DNA of 64,000 nucleotides. It comes from Liolophura sinensis (lineage: Eukaryota > Mollusca > Polyplacophora > Chitonida > Chitonidae). Shown piece after piece: positions 36,831 to 47,532 of this stretch. The stretch's first letter is position 1; every line of letters begins with the position of its first letter. Made by a program: the position numbers and the translations under genes. The notes beneath the pieces are model-generated. The model was not told the origin of the DNA. It searched no databases and was given only the letters and a program-made list of their open reading frames with translations. The DNA lies in the NCBI RefSeq assembly GCF_032854445.1, contig NC_088300.1, positions 63,650,984 to 63,714,983 on the forward strand, read 5' to 3'.

Positions 36831-37878
36831 ATTTCCTGTGGATTTTTTTGTTTCTACTTCAAAAGTTTGAAACATTTTCGGTCATATGGGCCTACATGTT
36901 GCATAAAATGAAAAATCCACAATAAAAAGGGGCATTTTAAGGTGTGTTTAGTTCAGAAACACAAAGTATATATACATGCAAATGTATACACACAATTAAA
37001 ATTTACAAGCGTCCAGGTCATGTGCTTTCTCTCGAATATCACAGAACAATTCTATTAAATATCAGTGGAATAGAACCTGGCACGGCCAGGGACAGAATCG
37101 GCCCAAGAGAGGTACCAAAAGAAGGCCCAAATTTTAAAATTCCAGCACAATTTTGTAAATTTGCTAATCAGAAGTATAAACCTTGGACGAAGCACCCATA
37201 AAACGTATATGGCTATAAACCAGATAGTTGCCTAGCAACAACTCGCCAAAAATCCACTCTTGATCAAAAATGCAAATTTTTCGTTCAAGCGAGGCACTGT
37301 GTTTTTAAATTACAATACAAAGATCAACGTTAACGAGAAAAATATTTTTAATGAAACTTTCATGTATGTATGTATTCATGTGTGTATTGCCAGGAGCTGT
37401 GAAAGTTTCGTTTTGGTTAACGTTTGCCTTCATTTACCTAAACTTTATAACGTGATCAGTTTTGTCATATATTGGCTAGTCCATGTTTGTGTCATAGACT
37501 GTAAATCGTCGTTCATAGTACAGTGCACCAATGACCTGACTGTGGAGAACAGGCTGCACCTCTAGGAAGAGATCGAATCTTTGTGGTTCTTTCCTTGGAA
37601 GTATACTTTTGTGTGAAAATATTCCGTTTGCGTTAAATAAGTGTTATCATGAATTAAAACAGACAATTATTAAGGTCTGGTATTACGCACTGTGTGGCAA
37701 CAAACAGCGAAATCAAATACTTTGGGTAAATCAGTACTTTTTTCTAAGATATTGCCAAAGAAGGAATTCAACGAAAAAATTAATATGGTGATAGATACTG
37801 GAGTTTGGAATTGCAAAAGTGACGCTCCACACACATGGAGATTTCAATCATAGAATGAAGATTGGTAAAAACATTTAC

Positions 37879-37990
37879 CTTCACTATGCATAATTTTTCA
37901 TCGATTAGTCTTTCAAGCAAAGCCAGTCGGTCCACTCTGTTCAATGTAATACATATTCCTTCATATTGCGCCTTTTCCAGATTGATTTTA
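37879..37990 (-). pseudogene. Block Q3: possible CTLD N-half exon
   Basis: A 112-nt stretch bounded by an acceptor (TCTGACACAG|T) and a donor (GTGAAG|GTAAAT) is open and reads NLEKAQYEGICITLNRVDRL followed by ALLERLIDEKLCIVK. The strand-then-helix pattern (G-x-C/L-I-T-L-N...R-L-A-L-L-E-R-L-I) resembles the CTLD region that is SIASPFIQEDFQELFQLRMS in the intact gene. The expected first Cys before the Gly is missing. The phases do not match the intact gene's, and the block has a nonsense-bearing relative at 24.4 kb, so decay is likely. Confidence 0.4.
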
Positions 37991-39049
37991 CTGTGTCAGA
38001 TAACTTAGGGAGAGCACAGAAATTACACGAGAATGCTGCACAAACCATTTTGGTGCTAACTCGATGGTGGCAAAGACAGATCCACACAACCAAAATCTCT
38101 TAGTGGTCTCCACACAATTTGCGACAGCCGTGAATACCTTTGGCTGCTTCTTTGAGGACAAGGAACCGAAGGAAGAACTTTAACTAACGACATGTACAGA
38201 TAACCACCCGTTGAGAGATCAACGTGTATGAGCGTCTTTTTCCTCCACATTGCCTCGTCGGTGTTCTCTATGCAGCAACGTAAAACAATCTGACGAAGGT
38301 ATGTAAATAATGTGATTGTCGCTTGTTTTGAAACAACGAAAATGAAAAGTAATTCTTAAAATTTATCACAAAGCAAAGCCATTCTGCCAGCGTCGAAGTA
38401 AGTTTTCTCTCCACGGGAAGGATGGCATCCCATGACACCTGTCAGACATCAGTGGTTTGTCAAATATAATTACTCAATCGATCAATGGAAATCACTCTAG
38501 AACGTTCACATAACCTTTGTTTAAGACATGTACCTGACGTAACGTTGTTTACTGACAAGCCCAGTTTCTGTTCTTGGCGCCAGTGATTAAGAGGCCTCTG
38601 TAGTAAATGGTATAGCATTCAATGTAACCGACACCTCAAGGCCACATTCTTAAAGTAACTAGAAAAAGTAGAGCCGGTGAATCGGAAGTCCAAGCGCTCA
38701 TTTGGTGACATTTGCAGATGTTTATGGGTTATATCTCATGCTTAATTTAATAGTATTTCACACTAATGGGGATTACGAGCTAGGAATTTTTTTATTTAAG
38801 TTTAGTTTTTTAATTTTCTTTTCATTTAGAGGAAACTCCTTGTATTCTACAGAGTCAACGTTGAGCATAGTAAATTTCAAGGAGGACGTCTTTTATCGAT
38901 ATTTATAAGCAGCTTGCCATTAATCTAGCTACATCTAAATGTTCCTGAACGGAAATCGTTAAAATCCAAAGTGCTTACCAGTCTTGTCAACAGTGGCTAA
39001 CGACATATTTTCTTCTGATGAGAACCGACTTGTCTTACATTACATGCAG

Positions 39050-39223
39050 TGTTGCCTTCCTCTCTGGTCGTACGTGGGAAGATCCTGCAGAAACCTGCGC
39101 ATGACCGTGTGTTTCCCCCGGGCTCTGTCGGGTTTACTTCCACCATAATGCTGACCACTTTCGCATAAGTGAAATATTCTTGAGTACGGCGTAAAACACC
39201 AATCAAATAAAAATAAATGAATA
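39050..39223 (+). mobile_element. SINE-A in block R4
   Basis: Flanked by TACATGC-type direct repeats (about 39040 and 39224). Absent from the other R copies. Confidence 0.85.
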
Positions 39224-39479
39224 CATGCGGTTTTGTGTCTATACAATGTTACAATACGTTACCTCCCAGTAGCTCAAAGTTCAACAAAATCGCGTAATTT
39301 CTCAAGCGTAGGAAGTGCGTAGGAAGTTCCTGTAACGAAACTGACAAATGCCCTAAAACAACAATGCCCTAAAGCTGAGACATTTTCTTATTAAGTATGT
39401 GAATGAATACACGTGGAAAAAATGGCGTGAAAGTAATGCTGAGGATAGTCAGAGTTTAGTAACGGCAATGAAATCATTT

Positions 39480-39684
39480 TTTTTTTTGATTGGTGTTTTA
39501 CGCCGTACTCAAGAATATTTCACTTATACGACGGCGGCCAGCATTATGGTGGGTGGAAACCGAGCACAGCCCAGGGAAAACCCACGACCATCCGCAGGTT
39601 GCTGGCAGACCTTCCCACGTACGGCTGGAGAGGAAGCCAGCATAAGCTGGTCTTGAACTCACAGCGACCGCATTGGTGAGAGGC
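39480..39684 (-). mobile_element. SINE-A in block R4 with exact 11-bp target duplication
   Basis: TGAAATCATTT at 39469-39479 and 39685-39695 flanks the element. The head is partly truncated. Confidence 0.93.
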
Positions 39685-40779
39685 TGAAATCATTTAACTT
39701 TTACGCTACCACGTAGACTGTCGCCTAGAATTAGCCATGCCGGTAACACCAGAAATACGATGTTGTACAAGTTCGCACATCTCAACAGACGCAACCTTTA
39801 GCACACATGTTATGTTCTTGTGAGTGGAGTGGACTAAGTGGATGTGTGCTAAACAAAGCAGTTTTATCTGAGAAGACAAATGAGGCGTCTTTTCTCGTAT
39901 CCAAGCCAAAGTAACCATTGTTCTCTAACACATGAGTGCTGCGTTACCAGTTTCTCAACAAAATGTCGTGCCAAAGGCTGTATTGAACAACAGGCTGCGC
40001 ATTGCGTCCAACCTTAATTAACTGGAATCGACAAATAAGGCTACGCGCGAGCTTCAAAAACGACATGTTAGCAATTTTACCTACAAGGATATCATTTGCA
40101 AAGGTACGTTTTCAAATGTTGTATCATTGTAGCGGATCGGTCAGTTTTAGCGTGGTTACGTTTAAATGTTTTGGCTGATTGAAACGCTGTGTTAACTACA
40201 CCAGACATGATTACAAACAACGCACAATGAAAACGTGAGTATGATAATTTCAAATATACTGCATACTCATTTCTCTAAGCTTTTGGAGTAATTCCAACTC
40301 CATCATATATGTGTAAAGCTAGTTTGCATGTGCCAAGTATGAAGACGAAGGCCGCCAGGTTGCCAATCTAAGCCTTAATTTGGATTTAAATGCTTAATGG
40401 TATGCAGTGATTTAATATCATGTAAATCATGTAACTATTATATCAATCCACACATTTAACGTGGTAAATAAGCTATGGAGTACTCAGGAAACACTTTTTA
40501 TTCCACCAACATGTTGATACACGTTTGTGTTAATTGTACGAATTGTTTTATTAATTGACACCCATTCCAGTCCAATAAGTGTTTGAGTGTTCAAACTCGA
40601 AACCGGAATTGGTCTCAGTCAAATGGTTTAGAGTCAAGCTGCCATTACAATTCCCCAAAGGTTGATTTTAACATTATTTGGGTATCATGAATATATATAA
40701 CATATCAGTTTTAAGATACCAATGTAGATTCATACGAATTTAAAACGTTCCGCAATTTCAAAACTCATCCTTTCAGTAC

Positions 40780-41170
40780 TTCGAGTGAATTCAGATTCGC
40801 TTCCTGAAAATCGCATAAATCACCATGTAATTTTTTTTCTCGAGGTTTCAACTAAAGGGAACCATTTACATGGCGAAGCCGTACGGACACATACGGTACG
40901 GCGCTTTTGTTGAGGTAGTTGAAAAACCAGGCTTTGCTGGAGGTTTAGCTTGCATGGGTTTGAGAGGTGTGTCTGAGCCACTTGTGTTTAAGTCGAACCT
41001 AACAATGTTAACATCACGTTTGTTGACCGCCTAGCTTTCTGCTCTTGGCGGCGAAAACAAAGAACAACATGCATGTTCGACCAACTCACCTCCTGTACCA
41101 TACACTTACAGGTCAACAGCGCCAGCTAAACTAGGCACTAGCACGTCAGTATCAACTTGAGTCTGACACT
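40780..41170. repeat. Block V, copy 2
   Basis: Pairs with 22.27-22.69 kb. Its frame is broken (DVLVPSLAGAVDL-stop) but the GTGAGT donor is kept. Confidence 0.65.
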
Positions 41171-41399
41171 GCAACTAGTCCAAATACACAAAATTGATAC
41201 CGAATGTACATTTGTACCACTAAGGCACTGCACCCAAATCAAAATGGTCACTTTCACCGGTACAGCTCAAACATCAGTACCATCACAAACACCATATAGT
41301 TACCAGTACATGTAACATCAACAACACATCACAAGTACACCTGCAGCAACAGTATATTCACATACGGTACATCGATATCAGCAGTACATACAGAGAGGA

Positions 41400-43300
41400 T
41401 ATACAATGAGTGACTCGTGATGTAATTTTCATTTATTCCTTGCAACAGACTCGGAGCAAATAAAAATTAATCGTTCAATAAGTTTGATATAGCGGGTCAA
41501 GAATTGAATATTATCCCATAATATATTTTCATGTTTTTTTTAGACAGTCGATACAAGGGAACGTTTGTTTGTTTTGACAAGTATGTAAATGAGGTGTGCA
41601 TGGATATAAAGTAACGCACTATGAATTGGTTTCCACTGACTGACGCACTCCACCTAATACAATTTGCGAAAACACCACGGAATGAAATCAATGTAGGATA
41701 ACATAGACAAAATGCAATACATAAGGCTGGAAAAAATAGATAAATATAATATTTATTAGATCATGTCAGCGTCTAAATTCAAGTATATTAACAAAAACGG
41801 CAAGCAATCCTTGACTAAAGTCTAGGTCACATCGCCATGATGACTGACGTCACGAAGTTGAGCTCCGGTGCGACAAGCGGTTAATTCAAACACAGTAAAG
41901 GAAAAAATATCAAGGCATATTGAGTCGTTCAACATAAACAACAAGTTGAAGAAGTTGGTCGTTTAGCCGTACTAATCATCCTCTGACTGGGAAAAATCAA
42001 TAACACATATTCTGCAACGCTTAGTTGTGAATATTGCAAATTAATATTATTAATATTTAGTCCAATTCGTTACTGTCAAGTACTTCCAACGTACCTTCAG
42101 GCCTAATTTCCTTACGTAATTTGCATGCTGATAATTCTGGTTGATAATCAATGCTTTCGATGTTAAGAAGCACTGCGTTTTCCATCATTGCTACAATATG
42201 TCCATACTCGCCCCTATCTATTCGAACGTAATCACCAACTTTTAGTGTCTTCGACATTTTTTTTCACTACATCCGACGGCCGTAGTAAAAAAGTAATTCG
42301 GTATGCAGTTGTATCTTTTGATTGGATACATTTCATGAATGGAGGACTGGTTAACGATTAAAACGTTTAAGTGGTGTGTCACGTGTAATGTGGACCAGTC
42401 ACAAGTTCGGGTTATTTATATAACGTGTGGAATAGTGAAAATGTACATCACTGTTGTTATATCCCCGGTATGGGCAAATTATGGGATAAATACAGTATAT
42501 CACCTGTACTTCCGGACATTTACTGCAACAGCACATTTACGTCGGGTGGACTTTTAACCCACCTCGATAGATTTGGTATTTAGACAAATATCACATGAGC
42601 AATATCAATACCAAGTACCAGGTCCCGTATACAAATCCGGTGCACCTGCGGTTCGTGTTTAAAAAAGAATAAATGTATCTTAGTGTTACAGAAAGGATTT
42701 CCTTTAATATATATTTTGTCTCCATGCAGCTTATTACAATGAATGAATCATGTTGAAAGCGGATTTAAATAACGAAATCAATAACTTGAAATCTTTAGCA
42801 AAAATTTAAGGTCAAAATGTCAAGGCAAACTCTGATACGTCTTAATTCAACCTTTAAAATGTCTATATTTGTACAAAGTGTCTAAATCATTAAAACATTC
42901 ACATTAAAGGTACGAGCGGAAAAATGATTAGCTACACTGAAGGTTCAGCTGGGTATGCCGACTAGATCAGGACTAACGAACAAAGGTCTCTTGCACAAAA
43001 CAGTCGTGGCTGATGTTGACTAAGTCCCACGACAACATATATTATATGTTACAATCAACTAAGCCCACGTCCGTTTGTGCCAGCGGTGGCAGGTCTGTAA
43101 CGGACTTATAGAAAGCCGCTATCATACTCAAACAGAAACAACTCTGTACGCGCGGAAATAGTTGCCAGTTATCTGGAACAGTCTTGCTGTGTTTCACAGG
43201 TGCTCCAAGAAAACAGTACTATCTGTTTACACGTTTGCGACTGATATTGAAAAAAGATGATTCTGTACATTTATAAATTCATGAATAATTTCTCGAAGTG
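41400..43300. other. Copy-specific insert between blocks V2 and P2
   Basis: About 1.9 kb with no counterpart in the V1-P1 interval (22.7-23.3 kb). Apart from the 66-codon ORF I see nothing recognisable. Confidence 0.4.
42057..42257 (-). CDS. Hypothetical 66-codon protein, KOW/SH3-like look
   Basis: A single-exon frame with ATG after an A-rich context (AAAAAAAATGTC) and TAA stop. The sequence begins MSKTLKVGDYVRIDRGEYGH and continues IVAMMENAVLLNIE, ending GTLEVLDSNELD. The V-G-D-x-V-R-I-x-x-G-x-x-G-x-I-V-x-M pattern is like a KOW or SH3-type beta barrel, as in some RNA-binding proteins. The composition is balanced and unlike the surrounding non-coding DNA. It lies in a stretch between blocks V2 and P2 that is much longer than the 0.6 kb V1-P1 gap, so it may have arrived by insertion, for example as an intronless retrocopy. 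No poly(A) tail or target-site duplication was recognised. Confidence 0.45.
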   Translation of the reverse strand: MSKTLKVGDYVRIDRGEYGHIVAMMENAVLLNIESIDYQPELSACKLRKEIRPEGTLEVLDSNELD

Positions 43301-43379
43301 TCAGTTTTAATAACATTTTTGCAGATTGACCTTATTTTACTAATTTCTTTATGAGCTTTACTAATGCGATTTTTGTAGA

Positions 43380-43930
43380 TTTATTGCTCTTCGCAAACTA
43401 GTTGGCACATATGAGCCCATCTATATTCATGGAAGTCCGGTATTGCTGGATATTGATGAAGGACACAGTGCTTGGCCTTGTTACACGGTTCTCTTAGTGA
43501 AGGATTATAAGTTTGCAGACAAAGAGAAAGCCGGCGACAGTGCGCGTCGATTCCTCCATTCCACATAACGGACAGTCTAGTCGGCAACCCATCACTACGC
43601 CTCATTCCTGAACACGACGTGCAGATAAATCACGTTTCGTCACCGAAACATGTGAAAAACGAACTCCACTTCGAGCAGATATAGAAGGCAAATTCGGTCA
43701 CAAAGTGAGCATTTTCTCGGCTTTGTCACAATTATGTATCTGCTAAAACCACAGTGGTTCCTATTACAACTGATCAAAACGTTGAGGATTATCATGTAGT
43801 GCTCGTAGCTTTCAATGTGCAGGCTGGTGCCACGGAGAATGGATCGCACGTCATACCCTGTATAACTGAGAGCAAGTTTGGGCCAAAATCATTGGAAACT
43901 GTTGAGTAATTACTTGCCATGCGTGAGTCC
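43380..43930. repeat. Block P, copy 2
   Basis: Pairs with block P1. Its upstream end (43808-43875) resembles 45860-45925. Confidence 0.6.
43381..43612 (-). pseudogene. Block P2: CTLD C-half terminal exon, VCEEQ-stop
   Basis: After a plausible acceptor (CGTGTTCAG|GA near 43613) the minus strand is open for about 75 codons. It contains TRLSVMWNGGIDAHC, LQTYNPSLREPCNKAKHCVL and EYRWAHMCQLVCEEQ then TAA. The W..G, N-P-S-x-x-E-P, C-V-L, W-x-x-x-C and VCEE elements appear in the order of a CTLD C-half, with EPC where EPN is usual. The stop codon overlaps an AATAAA signal (CAATAAATC). The first half of the domain was not found in frame next to it, so I score it as a relic or partial exon; a living secreted lectin is possible. 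A shorter, frame-damaged copy is at about 23.35 kb. Confidence 0.5.
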
Positions 43931-43939
43931 ATTTTTATT

Positions 43940-44246
43940 TCATATTTTATGAGCTTTCGTATTATTTTTTTGTGTTGAACTTTGTTCTGGGAAATGGTAT
44001 TTGTCTACACTGGTGCAGAACCCTTTAGTGAGGTCATCATTGACTAATTTGCATTTACGCTTACACCATCTCTGCAATGCCTTGAGTTCACATCCGGCAA
44101 ATTTGAAATCGATCGGACTAACGGATTTGGAGGAATTTGAAGGATGGCCACAGACACATTGCATACGGTCTCCCGACTTGGTAGTTTCATGTAGAAATGT
44201 TATGGTCCCATGTATGTATGAGACACACACTTGGAGTATCTTTTGA
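43940..44246 (-). CDS. Hypothetical Cys-rich terminal exon (six cysteines)
   Basis: A 96-codon minus-strand frame ends TGA at 43940 and is followed at once by AATAAAA, a convincing poly(A) signal position. The distinctive part reads MQCVCGHPSNSS, DFKFAGCELKALQRWCKRKC and DDLTKGFCTSVDKY. The spacing is C-x-C, C-x8-C-x3-C, x12-C, which suggests a small disulfide-stabilised extracellular domain. I do not recognise the family. A possible acceptor (CTACCAAG|TC) lies just before the Cys-rich part. It is located between a decayed PAN-like block (44.3-44.5 kb) and the CTLD C-half exon. It could be the 3' end of another secreted gene or a chance frame. Confidence 0.35.
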
Positions 44247-44249
44247 GTT

Positions 44250-44820
44250 CCATTATCCCGAATGCAGTTTTGAAACGCTGTTTCTCATCACCTTTTACTC
44301 AGATCGCAGGTTGCACGGATAAGCATACTAATAGCAATTTCAGCAAAATCCTGATATATTCAGGTCCTGTGGCTCATAAAATTTGTCAGCCCAACTTATC
44401 AGCTTCTGTTAGGCCAGATACATTTCTTGAGCCATGCACCTTTATGCCATGTTGACCGTAAGCGGCACCTAAGTGATTTATTCCGAGCAAACAGCAGAGG
44501 CTATTCTTGTGAGGCCAGCTGTGCTTAATACAGATATTAATTAGCATTCCACACTTTAGTCACCCTTTTATGCGCCTGACGATAAAGTTCTGATTTTTGT
44601 GGACGGTAGTAGCCCTCCACTTTGTATCCACTCCTTTGTTTTTCTTCCCCCCCCCCCCCCCAGTTTTCAACGTTTGCAATTTTCGAATTCACGATCATAC
44701 ATAGTGGAAGAGCCATCCATGGTATTGAAAAATGTCACTTGTTACTCTGTTAAATTGCAATGTGTAACCGACAGTGAGAGCAAAAAGCCTTCATAAAAAA
44801 ACATACCGTTTGCGTTCTAC
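44250..44820. repeat. Block S, copy 4 (degenerate)
   Basis: Shares GCACCTAAGTGATTTATTC with block S3. The PAN-like core has lost its cysteines. A C15 run at about 44648 sits in it. Confidence 0.5.
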
Positions 44821-45029
44821 CAATGCTTAGATTTGTGTTCACTATGTGTTAATACAAACTGCAGTGATATTCTGTAGAATTTAGCTTCACGACATTTTTG
44901 TGAAAACTCGATTTCTTAAAGAGTCTTTTGGCTCCCGCATGATGTTCTCGTCCGGTAACACACGGTAAAATAATACGCAGTTAGTAAAAGTGATGTTACA
45001 AGAAGACACAATCGTCATATGATCGAAAT

Positions 45030-45530
45030 AGAGTTGAAAACGGCATAAAATCGACCCAATGAAAAAACATTTACATGTGAAACATTGCTGCACTGTTGAC
45101 ATTAGAGGTATAAAGTTTACATTGGTGGTGTTGATACGGGATACATTAAACCCCCACAATATTATCCCCATCAGTGAGAGTCTTATTATCCTTTGTTCAC
45201 CTGGCCAGTACAACGGGCACGTCTCTGTTAGGTTTTGCTTTACATCAATGCTTTCTCACGTGTCACACTTTCTCGTTTAGCTATTGTCAGTAAGATTAAC
45301 GGTTGTCAGAAAAGAACACAGAAAACCACAAAGTGCTCTCGACGGTAAATGCCAACATAAACTGGATTAAAAACCAGACAAGTGCGGCGCACAGTCCATG
45401 CCTTATCTCCATCAGCTAAGATGGACGCTTTTATTCTCAGACTATTTATACTTAATCCGCATTAAGGTTTTACGCACCGCTGTGTATGTATCTTAAGTTA
45501 ATAAATATATGCATATATCAGATTACAAGT
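45030..45530. repeat. Block W, copy 1
   Basis: Strong match with 49.53-49.99 kb (shared GACAAGTGCGGCGCACA, GCTAAGATGGACGCTTTTAT and ACTTAATCCGCATTAAGG). Confidence 0.85.
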
Positions 45531-46294
45531 GTGGTATCTTTTCAAAGACTCACATAATCCTGTTCAAATGAGCACATTTTATGAACGACTACCTTTTACA
45601 TGTGACACAAATTGTATTTCAAACCACATCAAAGCTTCTGAACAATTTTTGCACATTATTTCATCTCTTACATTAGCACAAACGAGAAGCGTCCATTTAA
45701 TACCTTAGTGTCCGAATCATATATCCTGTATTGATAAATTATCGAAACGCTCTTCAAAGTAACCCGAGAGCTATGATAACGAAATATAATTAAGTTAAAG
45801 TGGAATATAATGGAAGACCTACCTTTTTAAGTCTTATTGAGAGTATTATCCAGTTACAGCCGTTAACTTTCATATGCAGGCCGGCACCATAGGCAATGGA
45901 TAAGCCGTCCTGGTACTGTAAGATTGAGAGAGAGAGCGGAAATTGGAAATTAGAAAATAGTCACTCGTAACCACTGAAATATGGCTGCTTGTCTATAAAC
46001 TCTCAAGTAAATGCTTAAATTGCCCCCTAGCACCACGACTTAAGCCGATTTAGGTAAGGAAGTATGTAATGATGTTAACTGCAACTTTGTATACGTCACT
46101 GATCTATGATTTTGGGAATACTCGTTACTGCACTTCAGCGTATTTAGGCCACCAAGTGGACGTTGTGGGGAAAATCAAAGGATAAACATAGACACTTAAA
46201 TAGGGTCTTTCCTTCACGGATGTAGTAATTCTGTGGTGGCACAAGTTCGATTAGATATTCATGTAAGGCACCTTCTCTGTTAATTTTCATTATA

Positions 46295-46558
46295 TTTATA
46301 TATTTATTTGATTGATGTTTTACGCCGAACTCAACAATATTTCACTTATACGGCGGCGGCCAGCATTATGGTGGGAGTAAACCGGGCACTGCCCGGGGGA
46401 AACCCACGACCATCCGCAGGTTTCTGACAGACCTTCCCACGTACGGTCGGAGAGGAAGCCAGCGTGAACTGGACTTGAACTCACAGCGACCTCATTGGTG
46501 AGAGACTCCTGGGTCATTACGCTGCGCTAGCGCTAACCAAATGAGTCACGGAGACCCC
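46295..46558 (-). mobile_element. SINE-A, full length
   Basis: Best reference copy. Minus strand begins GGGGTCTCCGTGACTCATTT (tRNA A-box region), B box TGAGTTCAAGTCCAG, core, AAATA tail. Flanked by AATTTT(C/G)ATTATA at 46282-46294 and 46559-46571. Confidence 0.93.
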
Positions 46559-46779
46559 AATTTTGATTATAATCAATGCCGTTCAATACTTTGCACTTAC
46601 CAACTGCAAAATTAAAGGTTGTTGTATAAAACAAGATTGATTAAAATCGAAATATCGTGCATGTTGTTTATATTGTTTGGAGAGAGAGGTCCGCTAAACC
46701 ATGTCAACAACAATCATCCAGAAATCTGTCCGATTTCTCAGCTTTATACGTGGTGCATTTCGTGTAACAATGTGTGTTT

Positions 46780-47300
46780 AACGCTATGTAAAGCCTAAGC
46801 AGTGCCAAAGATATGTAATCTGAGCAAACAGGAGAGACTGTACGTAACATGTACACACAGATTTGCGTCAACATATATTCCACGTAAATCACACCTTTAT
46901 GCGGCGACATACATGAAAGCCTCATGCTTTTATGAATAGCAAGCACACTCCACTTCAGAATAAACTTTTTACATCTTTCGGTTTTTTGTACTGGTCCAGC
47001 TTTGGGACACTCTTCTATCATCTTATTAGTGGTATGCCGTCCACATCATTGATAAATGCTACCTGTTACCCTGGTAAATGTACACCTGAAGTGAAACTGG
47101 TATTTTTCTTCACGTACCTGTGATTGCTTTGTTGCCACCACAGACGCTCGTCTGCTCTATAAGCTTCAGACTCTTAATGCAGCTGACGTCTGAGGTCCCC
47201 GGCGTCTAACGATGCCTATAGAGCTAACTAAGTGCAGCTAAACGTCGAATATGCAGCCATCATTGTGGGGTTTGGTGTTCGTCGTTACACAAGACGAATG
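46780..47300. repeat. Block S, copy 5 (degenerate)
   Basis: Recognised by ATGTGTGTTTAA(A/C)GCTATG and CTAACGATGC in the same order as at 27.5-28.0 kb. Confidence 0.5.
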
Positions 47301-47387
47301 GAACGTTAATGGAACTTCGAACTAAATGAACCTCCATGCTTTAGTAATTATTCATATTTACTCTTTATGGTTCCAACGAGAGTAAAC

Positions 47388-47516
47388 CTGTGGATGGTCG
47401 TGGGTTTCCCCCGAGCTCTGCTCGGTTTCCTCTCACCATGATGCTGGCCGCCGTCGTATAAGTGACATATTCTTGAGTACGGCGTAAAACACCAATCAAA
47501 TAAATAAATAAATAAA
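47388..47516 (+). mobile_element. SINE-A, 5'-truncated, 16-bp target duplication
   Basis: TCCAACGAGAGTAAAC at 47372-47387 and again at 47517-47532. Only core and tail were inserted. Confidence 0.93.
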
Positions 47517-47532
47517 TCCAACGAGAGTAAAC

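Larger units (their letters stand above)
37680..39960. repeat. Blocks Q-R, copy 4 (two SINE insertions)
   Basis: Continuous Q then R with the shared landmarks, interrupted by SINEs at 39050-39223 and 39480-39684, both flanked by short direct repeats. Confidence 0.75.

Noticed and set aside
39399-39656. 85-codon plus-strand frame
   Set aside because: Most of it is antisense readthrough of a SINE-A insertion; similar peptides recur wherever the SINE does.
44599-44796. Proline-run frame
   Set aside because: The proline run comes from a C homopolymer; nothing else supports coding.
45030-45213. Similar minus frames in the two W blocks (GE..IIRLSLMG)
   Set aside because: DNA similarity between W copies is high enough to explain the shared peptide, and frames diverge through indels soon after.
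46320-46517. Possible tRNA gene at the SINE head
   Set aside because: Only A and B box-like motifs followed by the SINE core; no cloverleaf with a normal anticodon arm and acceptor stem was found.
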